DNA of 64,000 nt, from NCBI GenBank assembly GCA_019359015.1, contig JAHHID010000013.1, forward strand, positions 48,585 to 112,584, given 5' to 3'. A program made the translations under genes and the position numbers. The notes beneath the pieces are model-generated. The model saw only the letters and a program-made list of their open reading frames with translations. It had not been told where the DNA came from and searched no databases. Positions within the stretch are counted from its first letter, which is position 1. Each line of letters opens with the position of its first letter. Source of the stretch: Spirirestis rafaelensis WJT71-NPBG6. GTDB taxonomy: Bacteria > Cyanobacteriota > Cyanobacteriia > Cyanobacteriales > Nostocaceae. This document shows, piece by piece, positions 8,703 through 16,993 of the stretch.

Positions 8703-9380
8703 ATGAAAATGCAAAATCACACAAAGACGATTCAAAAAATTGTTGGCGGCTTATTAGGAATTGCTGGCGCTAGTGTCTTCATTGTACCAGCGCTGGCACA
8801 AGCAAACACTTCCAAGCAGTCTATTCTCGCCCAGATGAGTTCTCCTGGCGGCTCTATGTCTGCCCCTCCTGGAAATTCTACTCCTCCTGGAAATTCTACT
8901 CCTCCTGGCGGTTCTATGTCTGCTCCTACTAGAAATTCTAATCCTTCAGCTAGTAGCCTCGACGCAGAATTTATCACCAAAGCGGCGCAAAGTGACATGA
9001 CTGAAATCCAGACAAGTCAGCTAGCACTGCAAAAGTCTAGAAACAAATCTGTGAGAGACTTTGCCCAGATGATGATTCAACACCATACCGAATCGAGCAG
9101 ACAACTCAAGCCGATCGCGCAGTCTAAAAGAGTTACCCTGCCAACTAATATTGGTCCTGAGAATACAGCTTTGCTAACAAGCTTGAGAAAGGTAAATGGT
9201 TCACAGTTTGACCAAGCTTACATGCAAGGACAGGTTCAAGCTCATACCAGAACTCAGGCTGAGTATCAAAAATATCTCGCCCAGGGACAAGATCCACAGT
9301 TAAGGGCTTTTGCAAGTAAGATTGAGCCGGTAGTTGCCCAACATCTGCAAATGGCTCAGAAGATGGTAGCCACTCGTTAA
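8703..9380 (+). CDS. Secreted DUF4142 protein with PPGNST repeats
   Basis: The 225-residue form starts at 8703 and has a signal peptide ending near ALAQA. A low-complexity region follows with repeated PPGNST and PPGGSMSAP units (about residues 45-85). Then comes the DUF4142 helical domain, with DMTEIQTSQLAL and a VRDFAQMMIQHH stretch (about 95-225). An in-frame GTG at 8643 would add a 20-residue leader that hides the signal peptide, so it is disfavoured. DUF4142 proteins are exported helical-bundle proteins of unclear role. Confidence 0.75.
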   Translation: MKMQNHTKTIQKIVGGLLGIAGASVFIVPALAQANTSKQSILAQMSSPGGSMSAPPGNSTPPGNSTPPGGSMSAPTRNSNPSASSLDAEFITKAAQSDMTEIQTSQLALQKSRNKSVRDFAQMMIQHHTESSRQLKPIAQSKRVTLPTNIGPENTALLTSLRKVNGSQFDQAYMQGQVQAHTRTQAEYQKYLAQGQDPQLRAFASKIEPVVAQHLQMAQKMVATR

Positions 9381-9408
9381 TTAGAGTTAGGGTTATTCTG
9401 GGCAGTGC

Positions 9409-9523
9409 CTAGTACTCGACCAACCCAATTTTGACGGGTGAAGGCAAGCACTCTTGAGCAGGGGGGGAAAGAACTTGATTTTCTTACCATAAACCCTGCA
9501 AACTTGCCTTGGCAGACTACTAG
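9409..9523 (+). mobile_element. MITE-like element, about 115 bp (copy 1)
   Basis: The left end CTAGTACTCGACCAA and the reverse complement of the right end, CTAGTAGTCTGCCAA, match at 12 of 15 positions, so the element has imperfect terminal inverted repeats. A related copy lies in inverted orientation at 31883-31993, with the same end sequences and shared interior blocks (CCAACCCAA, GACGGGT, CTTGAGCAG). It has no coding capacity. The transposase family that would move it is not identified. Confidence 0.65.
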
Positions 9524-9555
9524 TTGATAATTAACACCTTAGGCATGGAAAAACA

Positions 9556-9589
9556 AGATCCCCGACTTCTCGCTCGAAGTCGGGGATCT
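9556..9589. terminator. Strong 14-bp hairpin
   Basis: AGATCCCCGACTTC pairs perfectly with GAAGTCGGGGATCT around a six-base loop. It lies between convergent genes (DUF4142 and GH57) and could end transcription from either side, although T-runs are weak. It resembles a common dispersed cyanobacterial palindrome. Confidence 0.6.
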
Positions 9590-9729
9590 GAACTTGCTAT
9601 ATCTGTGGTTTGATATAGAAAATACTCACTTAAGCCGCATAGTACAACAAGAGCGATCGCCAAAAATAATTTCCTATTCAGTGCTGACTAAGAAAGCGGT
9701 GAAGCGCTTACTTACGATGAAAATCTTGT

Positions 9730-11178
9730 TTACAGCAATTTTTCGCCACGTTGGTAAATTTCACGCGCATAATCAGTCCAAGCACCTTGTCCCCAATAAC
9801 GAAAACAGCTTGTTTGTAGCAATAAGTTATGTAGCAATGCGTTACGATAGTGAGAATCTCTGGTAAGGCTAGAATCAACTTTTTCATGAAATAAACTGCT
9901 TAGTTGATTCATCGGACTTAGTACATTTTCATATCCATTCACCCAACTGATATGATTAGTCCAAGAAGCTCCATCCATGTGAAAATTTGAGTTAATTTGC
10001 TTAATTTCTTGAATTGCTTTTTCTACTTCTCCCGGTTGAATATTCTCGGATGAAACTCGCTGCCAAATTTGATGTTGTCCCACTGGCTGACAAGTTGGAT
10101 AATCTTCAATTTTGCAACCAGCAGCTTCAATTAATTCTAAATATTCTGTTCCTGTTACACCAACAACGTCTGTTTTTCCGATTTGATGCCAAGCTTGTTT
10201 AAAAGCACTGGGAAATTCATTCATCATGACACCGCCATTTTCACCATCGCCTATTTGACTAACTATTGGCGGGACATTTACACTACCCAATTGTTGTTTA
10301 GATAAAGTTTTTGCTTCATAATAAGGTTGCATTTGAGCAACTAATTTAGTATCAGAACCTTGGGTTTTAATCAAAGCTGTGATACTAATTGTTTCCCCTT
10401 GAGAATTGCGAGCGACAAGGCGATGTGGTAAATGTTTGTAAGCTAGAGATTGACCATCAAGAGTTTCTACAGAATGTTCTTGAACTAATAGCCAACGATA
10501 ACCGCATTCTTTCAGTGCTTTGACAAATTCAAAGAGAGTATCTGGGTGATTTGGTAGGTGCATTTCTGGTGGTGAAAATCCTTTGACCCGCGCCAATGCT
10601 TCCCAACCAAAAATCGCCGCAAAGTGATGTTGCCATCCTAAAATATGCAGCTTAATATCTGGGATAGGTGTGGAAGGAACTACAGCATGGCTCCACATTG
10701 TACCCAGCCATTCTACATAAGGTTGATAAGTGCGATCGCATGTTATCCGTTTGAGGTTATTTAAAATATCCTCACGTCCCATTTGTCGCAGTCCCCACAA
10801 CAAATTGCCAGAATAATCTAGCATAATGCGAGGATTGCAACCTTGGCTTACAAGTTCGGGAATAAAATCGCCCATGCGACTGTAACAATAAGCAAAAGGC
10901 GCTGCATTATGATTATCCCCAACGTTTGGATGTTCAAACATATGTTGCAGATTGCTGATGAATCCGCCATCATGTCCTGCGGGGATAGTTGGCTGATGCA
11001 TGTGGAGTGCGATCGCAAAAGTTGCCGTTATATCTTCTAACCGGAGGTTTGTTGTTGGTAAAAAGACAGGTGCATCGCGGTTAACTACATCAAGCACCTC
11101 TGTTTCCCAACCAGAAATATTGGGCAAACCATCAATGATTTCCGGTAAAGTCGTGAGGCTAGTTGTTGGGGAAGGCAT
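9730..11178 (-). CDS. Glycoside hydrolase family 57 protein
   Basis: The 482-residue protein carries the GH57 first conserved block ALHMHQP (H59, H61) and tryptophan/histidine-rich blocks such as WSHAVVPSTP and ILGWQHHFAAIF. Further blocks follow, including LLVQEHSV and GDGENGGVMMNEFP. GH57 enzymes are retaining alpha-glucan enzymes (amylases, branching enzymes or 4-alpha-glucanotransferases). The length is in the shorter range. No signal peptide is seen, so a cytoplasmic role in glycogen or glucan metabolism is likely; the exact activity is not resolvable here. Confidence 0.8.
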   Translation of the reverse strand: MPSPTTSLTTLPEIIDGLPNISGWETEVLDVVNRDAPVFLPTTNLRLEDITATFAIALHMHQPTIPAGHDGGFISNLQHMFEHPNVGDNHNAAPFAYCYSRMGDFIPELVSQGCNPRIMLDYSGNLLWGLRQMGREDILNNLKRITCDRTYQPYVEWLGTMWSHAVVPSTPIPDIKLHILGWQHHFAAIFGWEALARVKGFSPPEMHLPNHPDTLFEFVKALKECGYRWLLVQEHSVETLDGQSLAYKHLPHRLVARNSQGETISITALIKTQGSDTKLVAQMQPYYEAKTLSKQQLGSVNVPPIVSQIGDGENGGVMMNEFPSAFKQAWHQIGKTDVVGVTGTEYLELIEAAGCKIEDYPTCQPVGQHQIWQRVSSENIQPGEVEKAIQEIKQINSNFHMDGASWTNHISWVNGYENVLSPMNQLSSLFHEKVDSSLTRDSHYRNALLHNLLLQTSCFRYWGQGAWTDYAREIYQRGEKLL

Positions 11179-11273
11179 TTATGGCTAGCTCCTTTCAGGA
11201 GATATATTTAATATCTTGTATCTTGCACTCTTTTTCTAACCAAACAGCTTATATCTTAATGAATCACAATCAA

Positions 11274-11303
11274 GTAGAGACGTAAGGAGTGGAACGTCTC
11301 TAC
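11274..11303. repeat. Dispersed palindrome, GTAGAGACG family (copy 3)
   Basis: GTAGAGACG and CGTCTCTAC form the arms, with a 12-base centre (TAAGGAGTGGAA) that differs from the other copies. It lies between the SDR gene and the GH57 gene. Confidence 0.7.
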
Positions 11304-11330
11304 CGATGTATCAGCCTTTACGCGCAGATA

Positions 11331-12221
11331 TCAAATAAACATGTCTCTCGACAAGAAGCGATCGCTGAAACGATGGCGTTTTGTCCACAAACTCAATCTC
11401 TGCATTAGTCCTACCCGTTTTTGATAAAGCTGATGCCTTGTGGGTACTTGCTTCGGTGGAGTTGCCATCTTTAAAATAAACTCCAGCAGCCAAGGTGCAA
11501 GACGTTGACACCAAACAGCCAAATGACTTTGCCAACCAACTAAGATTTCTGGTGAATTTTTTGACAATCCGGCAACGAGTACTTGGGCTACTTGTTGGGG
11601 AGTCATGGGGATCACCCAACGAAATAACCGCATGTCGCGCACCATATCTGTGTCTGTCAGAGAAGGCAATAATGCTTTTACTTCAATATTGTATTGCGCG
11701 AGTTCTTGGCGCAGTGCTTGGGTAAAACCTAAAATGGCAAACTTGGTAGCTGAATAAGTCGCCATAGTTGGTGCAGCAATTTTCCCCATTAAGCTTGAGA
11801 CATTAATGATTGTCCCTTGTCTTTGGCTTGCCATGCGTCGAGCCACCAAATGAGTTAGGGTGTAGGTTCCCAATAAATTCAGAGAAATTTCTTCTTGAAC
11901 CTGCGGTAGTTTAGCTTGCAGAAATGAGTTTTGGTAAGCTATGCCTGCACAATTAACTAGCAAATGAATCGGACCATGATTGCGCCAAAGTTGAGCAACG
12001 GCAATATTTACAGCAGTGGGTTTGGTTAAGTCTATCGGTACAATTACCGCGCTGACACCCATTGTCTCAATTTCTTCGGCTAGTTCAGCTAATTTTGAGC
12101 GATCGCGTGCCATCAGTATCAGCCGCTTCATGCCTTGTTGTGCTAATTGTAGTGCGATCGCCCGCCCAATTCCGCGGGAAGCCCCTGTAATTAGAGCTAC
12201 CTTTCCTTGTATATTCATCAT
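11331..12221 (-). CDS. Short-chain dehydrogenase/reductase
   Basis: The 296-residue product has the classical SDR cofactor motif TGASRGIG (residues 12-19), the NAG-like NCAG motif (90-93), catalytic S143 and the YxxxK motif Y156-K160. The arginine and aspartate pattern after the second strand (MARDRSK) favours NADPH. Residues 230-296 form an extra C-terminal region with a hydrophobic segment (LAVWCQRLAPWLLEFIL) that may attach the enzyme to a membrane. The substrate is unknown. Two ATG codons in a row (12221 and 12218) can both serve as start. Confidence 0.8.
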   Translation of the reverse strand: MMNIQGKVALITGASRGIGRAIALQLAQQGMKRLILMARDRSKLAELAEEIETMGVSAVIVPIDLTKPTAVNIAVAQLWRNHGPIHLLVNCAGIAYQNSFLQAKLPQVQEEISLNLLGTYTLTHLVARRMASQRQGTIINVSSLMGKIAAPTMATYSATKFAILGFTQALRQELAQYNIEVKALLPSLTDTDMVRDMRLFRWVIPMTPQQVAQVLVAGLSKNSPEILVGWQSHLAVWCQRLAPWLLEFILKMATPPKQVPTRHQLYQKRVGLMQRLSLWTKRHRFSDRFLSRDMFI

Positions 12222-12816
12222 TTTTTCATCTCCAAATTTTTGGTCTTACAGCATTTATTGTCGAGAAACAAACATCAAAACTCCTGAGTTTCTTGACAGG
12301 TAAGACAAACAATCAATTCTTGATTGAAATATGAAAGTAACTAAGTTCTTAGAAACGAGATAAATCAGGCGCTAATTTGTTGTCATACCTCATAATTACC
12401 ATTCAAGCCAGAATTTACTCGTTTTCATTCCTAAGCATGGATATAGCTCATAGGTTACCTTCTCCTAAATGCGAGCATTCACCAAAATCGTTGCTTCACA
12501 CACCTTAACAACTAAATCAAGTAGCTGCAATATTTTTTAATAAGCATTTCTTAATACTTATTAACGAACAGTATATATACAGAATGATTTGGGAGATAAG
12601 TTTTTATTAATACTTGCTGTCAATATGGCGATCCCCTGACAAGCAGTGTAAAATTATTCGGCTATATCAAAGAACTCAGCTTTCTTGCTAAGGAAAATAT
12701 TCATAGTTAATACATATATTAGATATAAAAAAGATATATATAGCGGTTCTCAGTTGGGTGCAATACGCAAGGGTTATTGGGGAGTCAGAAGCCAGAATTG
12801 GTGGAGAACTTTATAT

Positions 12817-12901
12817 TCTGACTCCAGACTTCCGACTCCAGACTTCCGACTTCCGACTTCCGACTCCCGACTTCCGACTTCCGACTCCCGACTCCCGACT
12901 C
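12817..12901. repeat. Short tandem repeat block (CCGACTT/CCGACTC heptamers)
   Basis: About twelve 7-bp units alternate between CCGACTT, CCGACTC and CCAGACT forms. The same repeat class, often reverse complemented as GGAGTCG/GGAGTCA, recurs at many intergenic sites of this window. Confidence 0.85.
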
Positions 12902-12918
12902 CAAGCATAGAAAACGCC

Positions 12919-12950
12919 AGAAGCCCGATTTATAAGAAAATCGGGCTTCT
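12919..12950 (-). terminator. Rho-independent-type terminator of the phoX-like gene
   Basis: AGAAGCCCGATT pairs with AATCGGGCTTCT over 12 bp. On the minus strand the hairpin is followed by GGCGTTTTC. It sits 40 bases beyond the stop of the phosphatase gene at 12990. Confidence 0.7.
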
Positions 12951-12989
12951 CGTTCCTCACGAATGATTTAGGGTTGCTACTATGCGAAA

Positions 12990-15431
12990 CTAAACAAAAC
13001 GACCGCTCGACTGTTTACGTCTAATCCCAATCACACCTGGACGCGGTGGTCCCTGAGGATTGCCCTCAAGATTACTGGGCCAGTTACTACCACGGGGTAG
13101 ACTGCGTTTTTGAGTGAACAGAGTGCCATCCAAGTTCAACATCTCAATATCTCGGCTCAGGGTTTGCTGAGGGGTGAATGGAACCTCTTCACCTGGGTGC
13201 TGCACGGAAATAATCAGCGTATCCCCGACGAAAGTAGGTCCGGTTAACTCGCAGCGTGGTGGTCCATAAGCAAAAGGTACGATTTCCCCAGCATCAGGAC
13301 CACTGGTAGGAATGTAGAACAGCCAGTTATTGCCAAAAACTCCAATCAGGCTAGAAGTCGCAACATTGAAATTAGAATCATCCTGACTGGGCGAGTTAGC
13401 ACCCACAACCCTATGGTCTATCCGTAATGGTTCTGGGTTAGCGCCTGTGGTGAAACCATTGTGAGCTTCAGTAGACATATCAGTGACGCCCCAAATGTTT
13501 CCTTGGCTATCAAATGCCAAGTTATCTACGTTAGCAAAGCCACTTCCGGGTTCTGCTCCCGCTTCTCCACCTTTAGCAAATCGCTCCCAACGGAAGGTTG
13601 TCCCAGTGCTATCAGCGCTATCTTCGGTAATCTTAAAAAGTTCTCCTGAAGGCTGTGCCGCGTTGACGGCAGAACTGTACTTGGAAACTACAAAGATTCT
13701 CGAATCCGGATATCCATCTCCTGATGCAGCACCGTCTGTGTAGGCGATAAAGACTTCATTAGCATTCCTGGGGTTGATTTCAATATCCTCAGGACGAGCA
13801 GTCGGTGTTGCTCCGGCGAGATTGGCAGCTAAAAAAGCATCAACCAGAAGGGCACCTTGACTGGTGTAGAAATCTGACAACTTCTTACCCTGGTAAGCAG
13901 GCAGAGCTACAGCCTCACCGTAAGAAGTAACAGCCCCAGTTGTTGAATTAGTCACCTGGGTGATTGTGACAACAATTGATCCACCATTTGCAGTTTGTCC
14001 TGCAATACCACTGCGCCTTGGGAAACGGGTATTACCTCCATTAGAAGCCCTGCCTAACGCTGCAAGTTCCACTGACGCAAGAGTTGATGGTGGAATTGGA
14101 TTGGTAGGGGTATCTAATTGTAAAGGAATCCACTCACCCGTACCGTCAGCATTGTAACGGGCGACATACAGAGTGCCTTCTTCAAATAAGCGGCTGTTGT
14201 TTTTATCAGTGGGATTGGTGACTCTACCAGAGCTGACAAACTTCCAAGTATGACCCCCGCGTCGGTCATCACCTAAGTAGCCAACTAATGGTTTTCCAGA
14301 TTCCACCCGCATGGCAATATTTTCATGGCGGTAGCGACCCAATGCAGTGTGTTTGCGAGGGCGGAAATTCGGATCGGCTGGATCGATTTCCACCATCCAG
14401 CCGTATTTTTCGCCAACTAAGCCAAATGCAGCCCCCGTGGTGCCTTGGATGTAACTTGTTTGGGTGCCGTTGGGGTTTACAGTTTCCTGAACTCCAACGA
14501 AAGAGCTTGTACTCGCTTGGAAGTTCTCCTCAGCAGTTAAGATGGTTCCCCAAGGAGTTGTGCCACCAGAGCAGTTGAATCCAGTGCCGATGATTCTGTT
14601 ACCCAGTCCGTCAGAACTTAGATTGAAGACTTGGGTAGCAGCTGGTCCAGTGCCAATCAGATAATTATCGTCTCCTTTCTGGTAGCTCAAAGAACCCCAG
14701 GAGGTGACGTTTTTATAAGCATCATTACGTTGGCTGTTGATCCCTAAACCGGAAAGTCCGTGGATGCGTCGATTCTTGGAGTCACGGACAACCGCAAAGC
14801 GTCCAGCGCGGTTTTGGCGGGCAATCCGCACGACAGAACCGCCTATGTTGTACATGAATTCACCCAAAAGTTCGATACTAGTTCTGTCTTCTGGTAGATT
14901 CCGTCCAATTACTGTGGGGTAACTTGTGGGAAATCCCCCTAAACCACTATCAGTTGTGAAACCGGGTACAGTCGTAGAAAATGGGTAAGAGATGTATTCG
15001 TGATTGTTCCAAAGGTAGCCGTCGTTGGGACTTCTGCCATTGATGGGAATAAAGCTGGTGTAGTCGCTGTTGTAGCCAAAGTAATCTTCTTGATTGGGGA
15101 AGACGCGATCGCCCCAACCCACAATCACATACCGTTCATATTCCGGTGGTACTACAACATCATCAAGTACGGTATAGCTAGTTAACCGTGCATCGGCAGA
15201 CGCTTCTAATACGTCTCCCTGCTCAACTCCTGTTGGTAAGTAGCTCTTTTGCTGTGTGTAAATCGGTAAAGGATGGGGCAAACGCACTGGGGTAAATTTC
15301 AGGGGTTCAACCGCACCAGCAATGCCAAGATTGCTGCCAAATGGTTTTTTCCCAAAAGCAGGAGCTAGCACAGCTGCACCAGCACTCGCTCCAAAAAAAG
15401 CCAGTAGCTGCCTACGTGTAAATTTAGACAT
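12990..15431 (-). CDS. phoX: PhoX-type (DUF839) Tat-exported phosphatase
   Basis: The 813-residue protein begins with a twin-arginine signal (FTRRQLLAFFG, residues 4-14, followed by an alanine-rich h-region). The body matches the DUF839/PhoX beta-propeller family: WNNHEY near 140, FNCSGGTTPWGTILTAEEN near 285, and blocks near 550-570 rich in Asp and Asn (RPEDIEINP). PhoX enzymes are calcium- and iron-dependent alkaline phosphatases that release phosphate from organic esters outside the cytoplasm. A terminator follows at 12919-12950, and a possible Pho-box-like repeat lies in the upstream divergent region. Confidence 0.85.
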   Translation of the reverse strand: MSKFTRRQLLAFFGASAGAAVLAPAFGKKPFGSNLGIAGAVEPLKFTPVRLPHPLPIYTQQKSYLPTGVEQGDVLEASADARLTSYTVLDDVVVPPEYERYVIVGWGDRVFPNQEDYFGYNSDYTSFIPINGRSPNDGYLWNNHEYISYPFSTTVPGFTTDSGLGGFPTSYPTVIGRNLPEDRTSIELLGEFMYNIGGSVVRIARQNRAGRFAVVRDSKNRRIHGLSGLGINSQRNDAYKNVTSWGSLSYQKGDDNYLIGTGPAATQVFNLSSDGLGNRIIGTGFNCSGGTTPWGTILTAEENFQASTSSFVGVQETVNPNGTQTSYIQGTTGAAFGLVGEKYGWMVEIDPADPNFRPRKHTALGRYRHENIAMRVESGKPLVGYLGDDRRGGHTWKFVSSGRVTNPTDKNNSRLFEEGTLYVARYNADGTGEWIPLQLDTPTNPIPPSTLASVELAALGRASNGGNTRFPRRSGIAGQTANGGSIVVTITQVTNSTTGAVTSYGEAVALPAYQGKKLSDFYTSQGALLVDAFLAANLAGATPTARPEDIEINPRNANEVFIAYTDGAASGDGYPDSRIFVVSKYSSAVNAAQPSGELFKITEDSADSTGTTFRWERFAKGGEAGAEPGSGFANVDNLAFDSQGNIWGVTDMSTEAHNGFTTGANPEPLRIDHRVVGANSPSQDDSNFNVATSSLIGVFGNNWLFYIPTSGPDAGEIVPFAYGPPRCELTGPTFVGDTLIISVQHPGEEVPFTPQQTLSRDIEMLNLDGTLFTQKRSLPRGSNWPSNLEGNPQGPPRPGVIGIRRKQSSGRFV

Positions 15432-15831
15432 TGGGCTGCCTCTTAATACGAATAGATAGAATCATTAGCCTAAAAACCATTTTTGCTATCAATAATTTCA
15501 ATTTTTACTGGCAGATATACCGTCAAATATGGTAATTAATCTGCATTTCAAAACACACATACATATACGAGCAAGATTAAGGATAGGTTATGCCCCTTTA
15601 GTACTCTGTTCGATTTTTAAATATATCATCTCTAACACTATTTTATAACTTAGTCTCTAGGAAAATACCTAAGTTTTACCTAACCTTATCTAATTATTAA
15701 TATGTTGTTAGTCTAAGTATTATCTAATTGAAAATATCCCAAAATAAAAGGATATTTTTATCTATAAACAAATTAAGGTAGATAGTCTTTAAAACCGTAA
15801 CACTTAAAGTAAAAGAATAAGGAGTAACTGA
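15432..15831. other. Divergent promoter region of phoX and a PEP-CTERM gene
   Basis: The 400-base AT-rich region separates two divergent genes and should hold both promoters. A candidate Pho-box-like tandem repeat is at 15667-15697. The plus-strand gene has a good ribosome binding site (AAGGAGT at about 15819-15825). Confidence 0.5.
15667..15697. promoter_or_regulatory. Candidate Pho-box-like direct repeats
   Basis: Three related hexamers (ACCTAA, ACCTAA, ATCTAA) start at 15667, 15678 and 15688, a spacing of 11 and 10 bases. Cyanobacterial Pho boxes are tandem octamers related to CTTAACCT with an 11-base period; CCTAACCT at 15679 differs by one base. The position between phoX and its divergent neighbour fits, but the match is loose. 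Confidence 0.35.
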
Positions 15832-16620
15832 ATGAAGAAAGTTTTTTACACTGCTGTTAGCGTCTTTGCAAGTTTGGCTTTCCCTACTACTGCTCAAGCT
15901 GCAATTATCAATGGCGGCTTTGAAAATGGCTTTGACAATTGGCAAACATTAGGCGACTACAGATTAGAAACTTCAGCTTTTGGCAGCAGGACAGTAGAAG
16001 GAAATGCTCAAGCTTTTCTATCAACTGCTTTCAAAGAAGTTCTTGGGGTTGATAGAAATGGAAACGAAATTGAAGGAGGAAATGCAGCTCCTGCCACATT
16101 TATTAGTGGCGTTGCTGAAAATTCTTTAGAAGGATTTTTCGGAGTATCGCAATTCTTTGGAAATGACTCTCTAGCAGAAGCAATCGAGGGTTCTGCTATT
16201 AAGCAAAGCTTTACGGGACGCGCAGGACAAACCTTATCGTTTGCTTGGAACTTCCTTACTGATGAGTCAGTTGGCACTAATGCCAATCCTGATTTTAATG
16301 ATTTTGCTTTTGCAACCCTTAGTAATAACTCTCAAAACTCGTTTTTCAGACTAGCTGATACCACCACAAACTTTTTAGCTAACGGTTCCCAAACTAACTT
16401 TTTTGAAGAAACGGGATTTAAAACTTTTTCCTACACTCTGCCAACTGATGGAGAATATACTTTAGGCTTGGGAGTTGTAGATGTAGGTGAACCAACAGTG
16501 ATTTCTGGGCTACTTGTTGATAAGGTGCAAGCTGTTCCGGAAACAAGTTCAACAGTAGGTCTGTTATTTTTGGGAACTGTAGGAGCAGTTTCTGTGCTGA
16601 AGCGTAGACAAAAAAGATAG
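15832..16620 (+). CDS. PEP-CTERM exported protein (no. 1)
   Basis: The 262-residue protein has an N-terminal signal peptide ending near TTAQA and a beta-rich middle (INGGFENGFDNW is typical of exported carbohydrate-binding-like PEP-CTERM proteins). The C-terminal sorting signal is VPETSS, a hydrophobic segment, then KRRQKR. Such proteins are cleaved and anchored or released by an exosortase; none is encoded in this window. It is divergent from phoX. The function of the middle region is unknown. Confidence 0.85.
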   Translation: MKKVFYTAVSVFASLAFPTTAQAAIINGGFENGFDNWQTLGDYRLETSAFGSRTVEGNAQAFLSTAFKEVLGVDRNGNEIEGGNAAPATFISGVAENSLEGFFGVSQFFGNDSLAEAIEGSAIKQSFTGRAGQTLSFAWNFLTDESVGTNANPDFNDFAFATLSNNSQNSFFRLADTTTNFLANGSQTNFFEETGFKTFSYTLPTDGEYTLGLGVVDVGEPTVISGLLVDKVQAVPETSSTVGLLFLGTVGAVSVLKRRQKR

Positions 16621-16658
16621 AACAATTAAATAGAAATCTAGAGTGATAGATAAAACAG

Positions 16659-16757
<99 letters not shown>

Positions 16758-16993
16758 ATAATAAGGGCGTGGTTTTATACCAACACTTGATTTAAGAAAG
16801 CCAAAGGATGCGTGGGTATAAAACCCTATATTCATCCAGCAGTGGCACATAATTTATACGCTCCCGAGTGGCTCGTGGCTTCTGAATTATTCTCAGATAA
16901 TATAGGGATAACATGTCTGGATTGTGCATCTACTCGAATTAATAAGATAATTAGATTTATCTCGAAACAACCCCTAAATTAGGCTGGTGGCTA

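Larger units (their letters stand above)
9381..9729. other. Intergenic region with MITE-like element and hairpin
   Basis: The gap between the DUF4142 gene (plus) and the GH57 gene (minus, ending at 9730) contains the element at 9409-9523 and a strong hairpin at 9556-9589. Nothing else is recognised. Confidence 0.6.
12222..12989. other. Intergenic region with tandem repeats and a terminator
   Basis: AT-rich sequence without a credible gene. A block of GACTCC/GACTTCC heptamers lies at 12817-12901 and a hairpin terminator at 12919-12950. The upstream part should hold the promoter of the SDR gene. The open frame through the heptamers is repeat-derived (PTPDFRLPTSD-like) and not credible as a protein. 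Confidence 0.55.

Noticed and set aside
9409..9523. Small RNA rather than MITE
   Set aside because: Inverted terminal repeats and an inverted second copy fit a mobile element better; transcript data could change this.
9594..9866. 90-residue plus-strand frame
   Set aside because: It overlaps the end of the GH57 gene antisense and has no conserved features.
12685..12966. Small protein rich in PTPDFRLPTSDSR
   Set aside because: It is translation of GACTTCC heptamers and part of a terminator hairpin.
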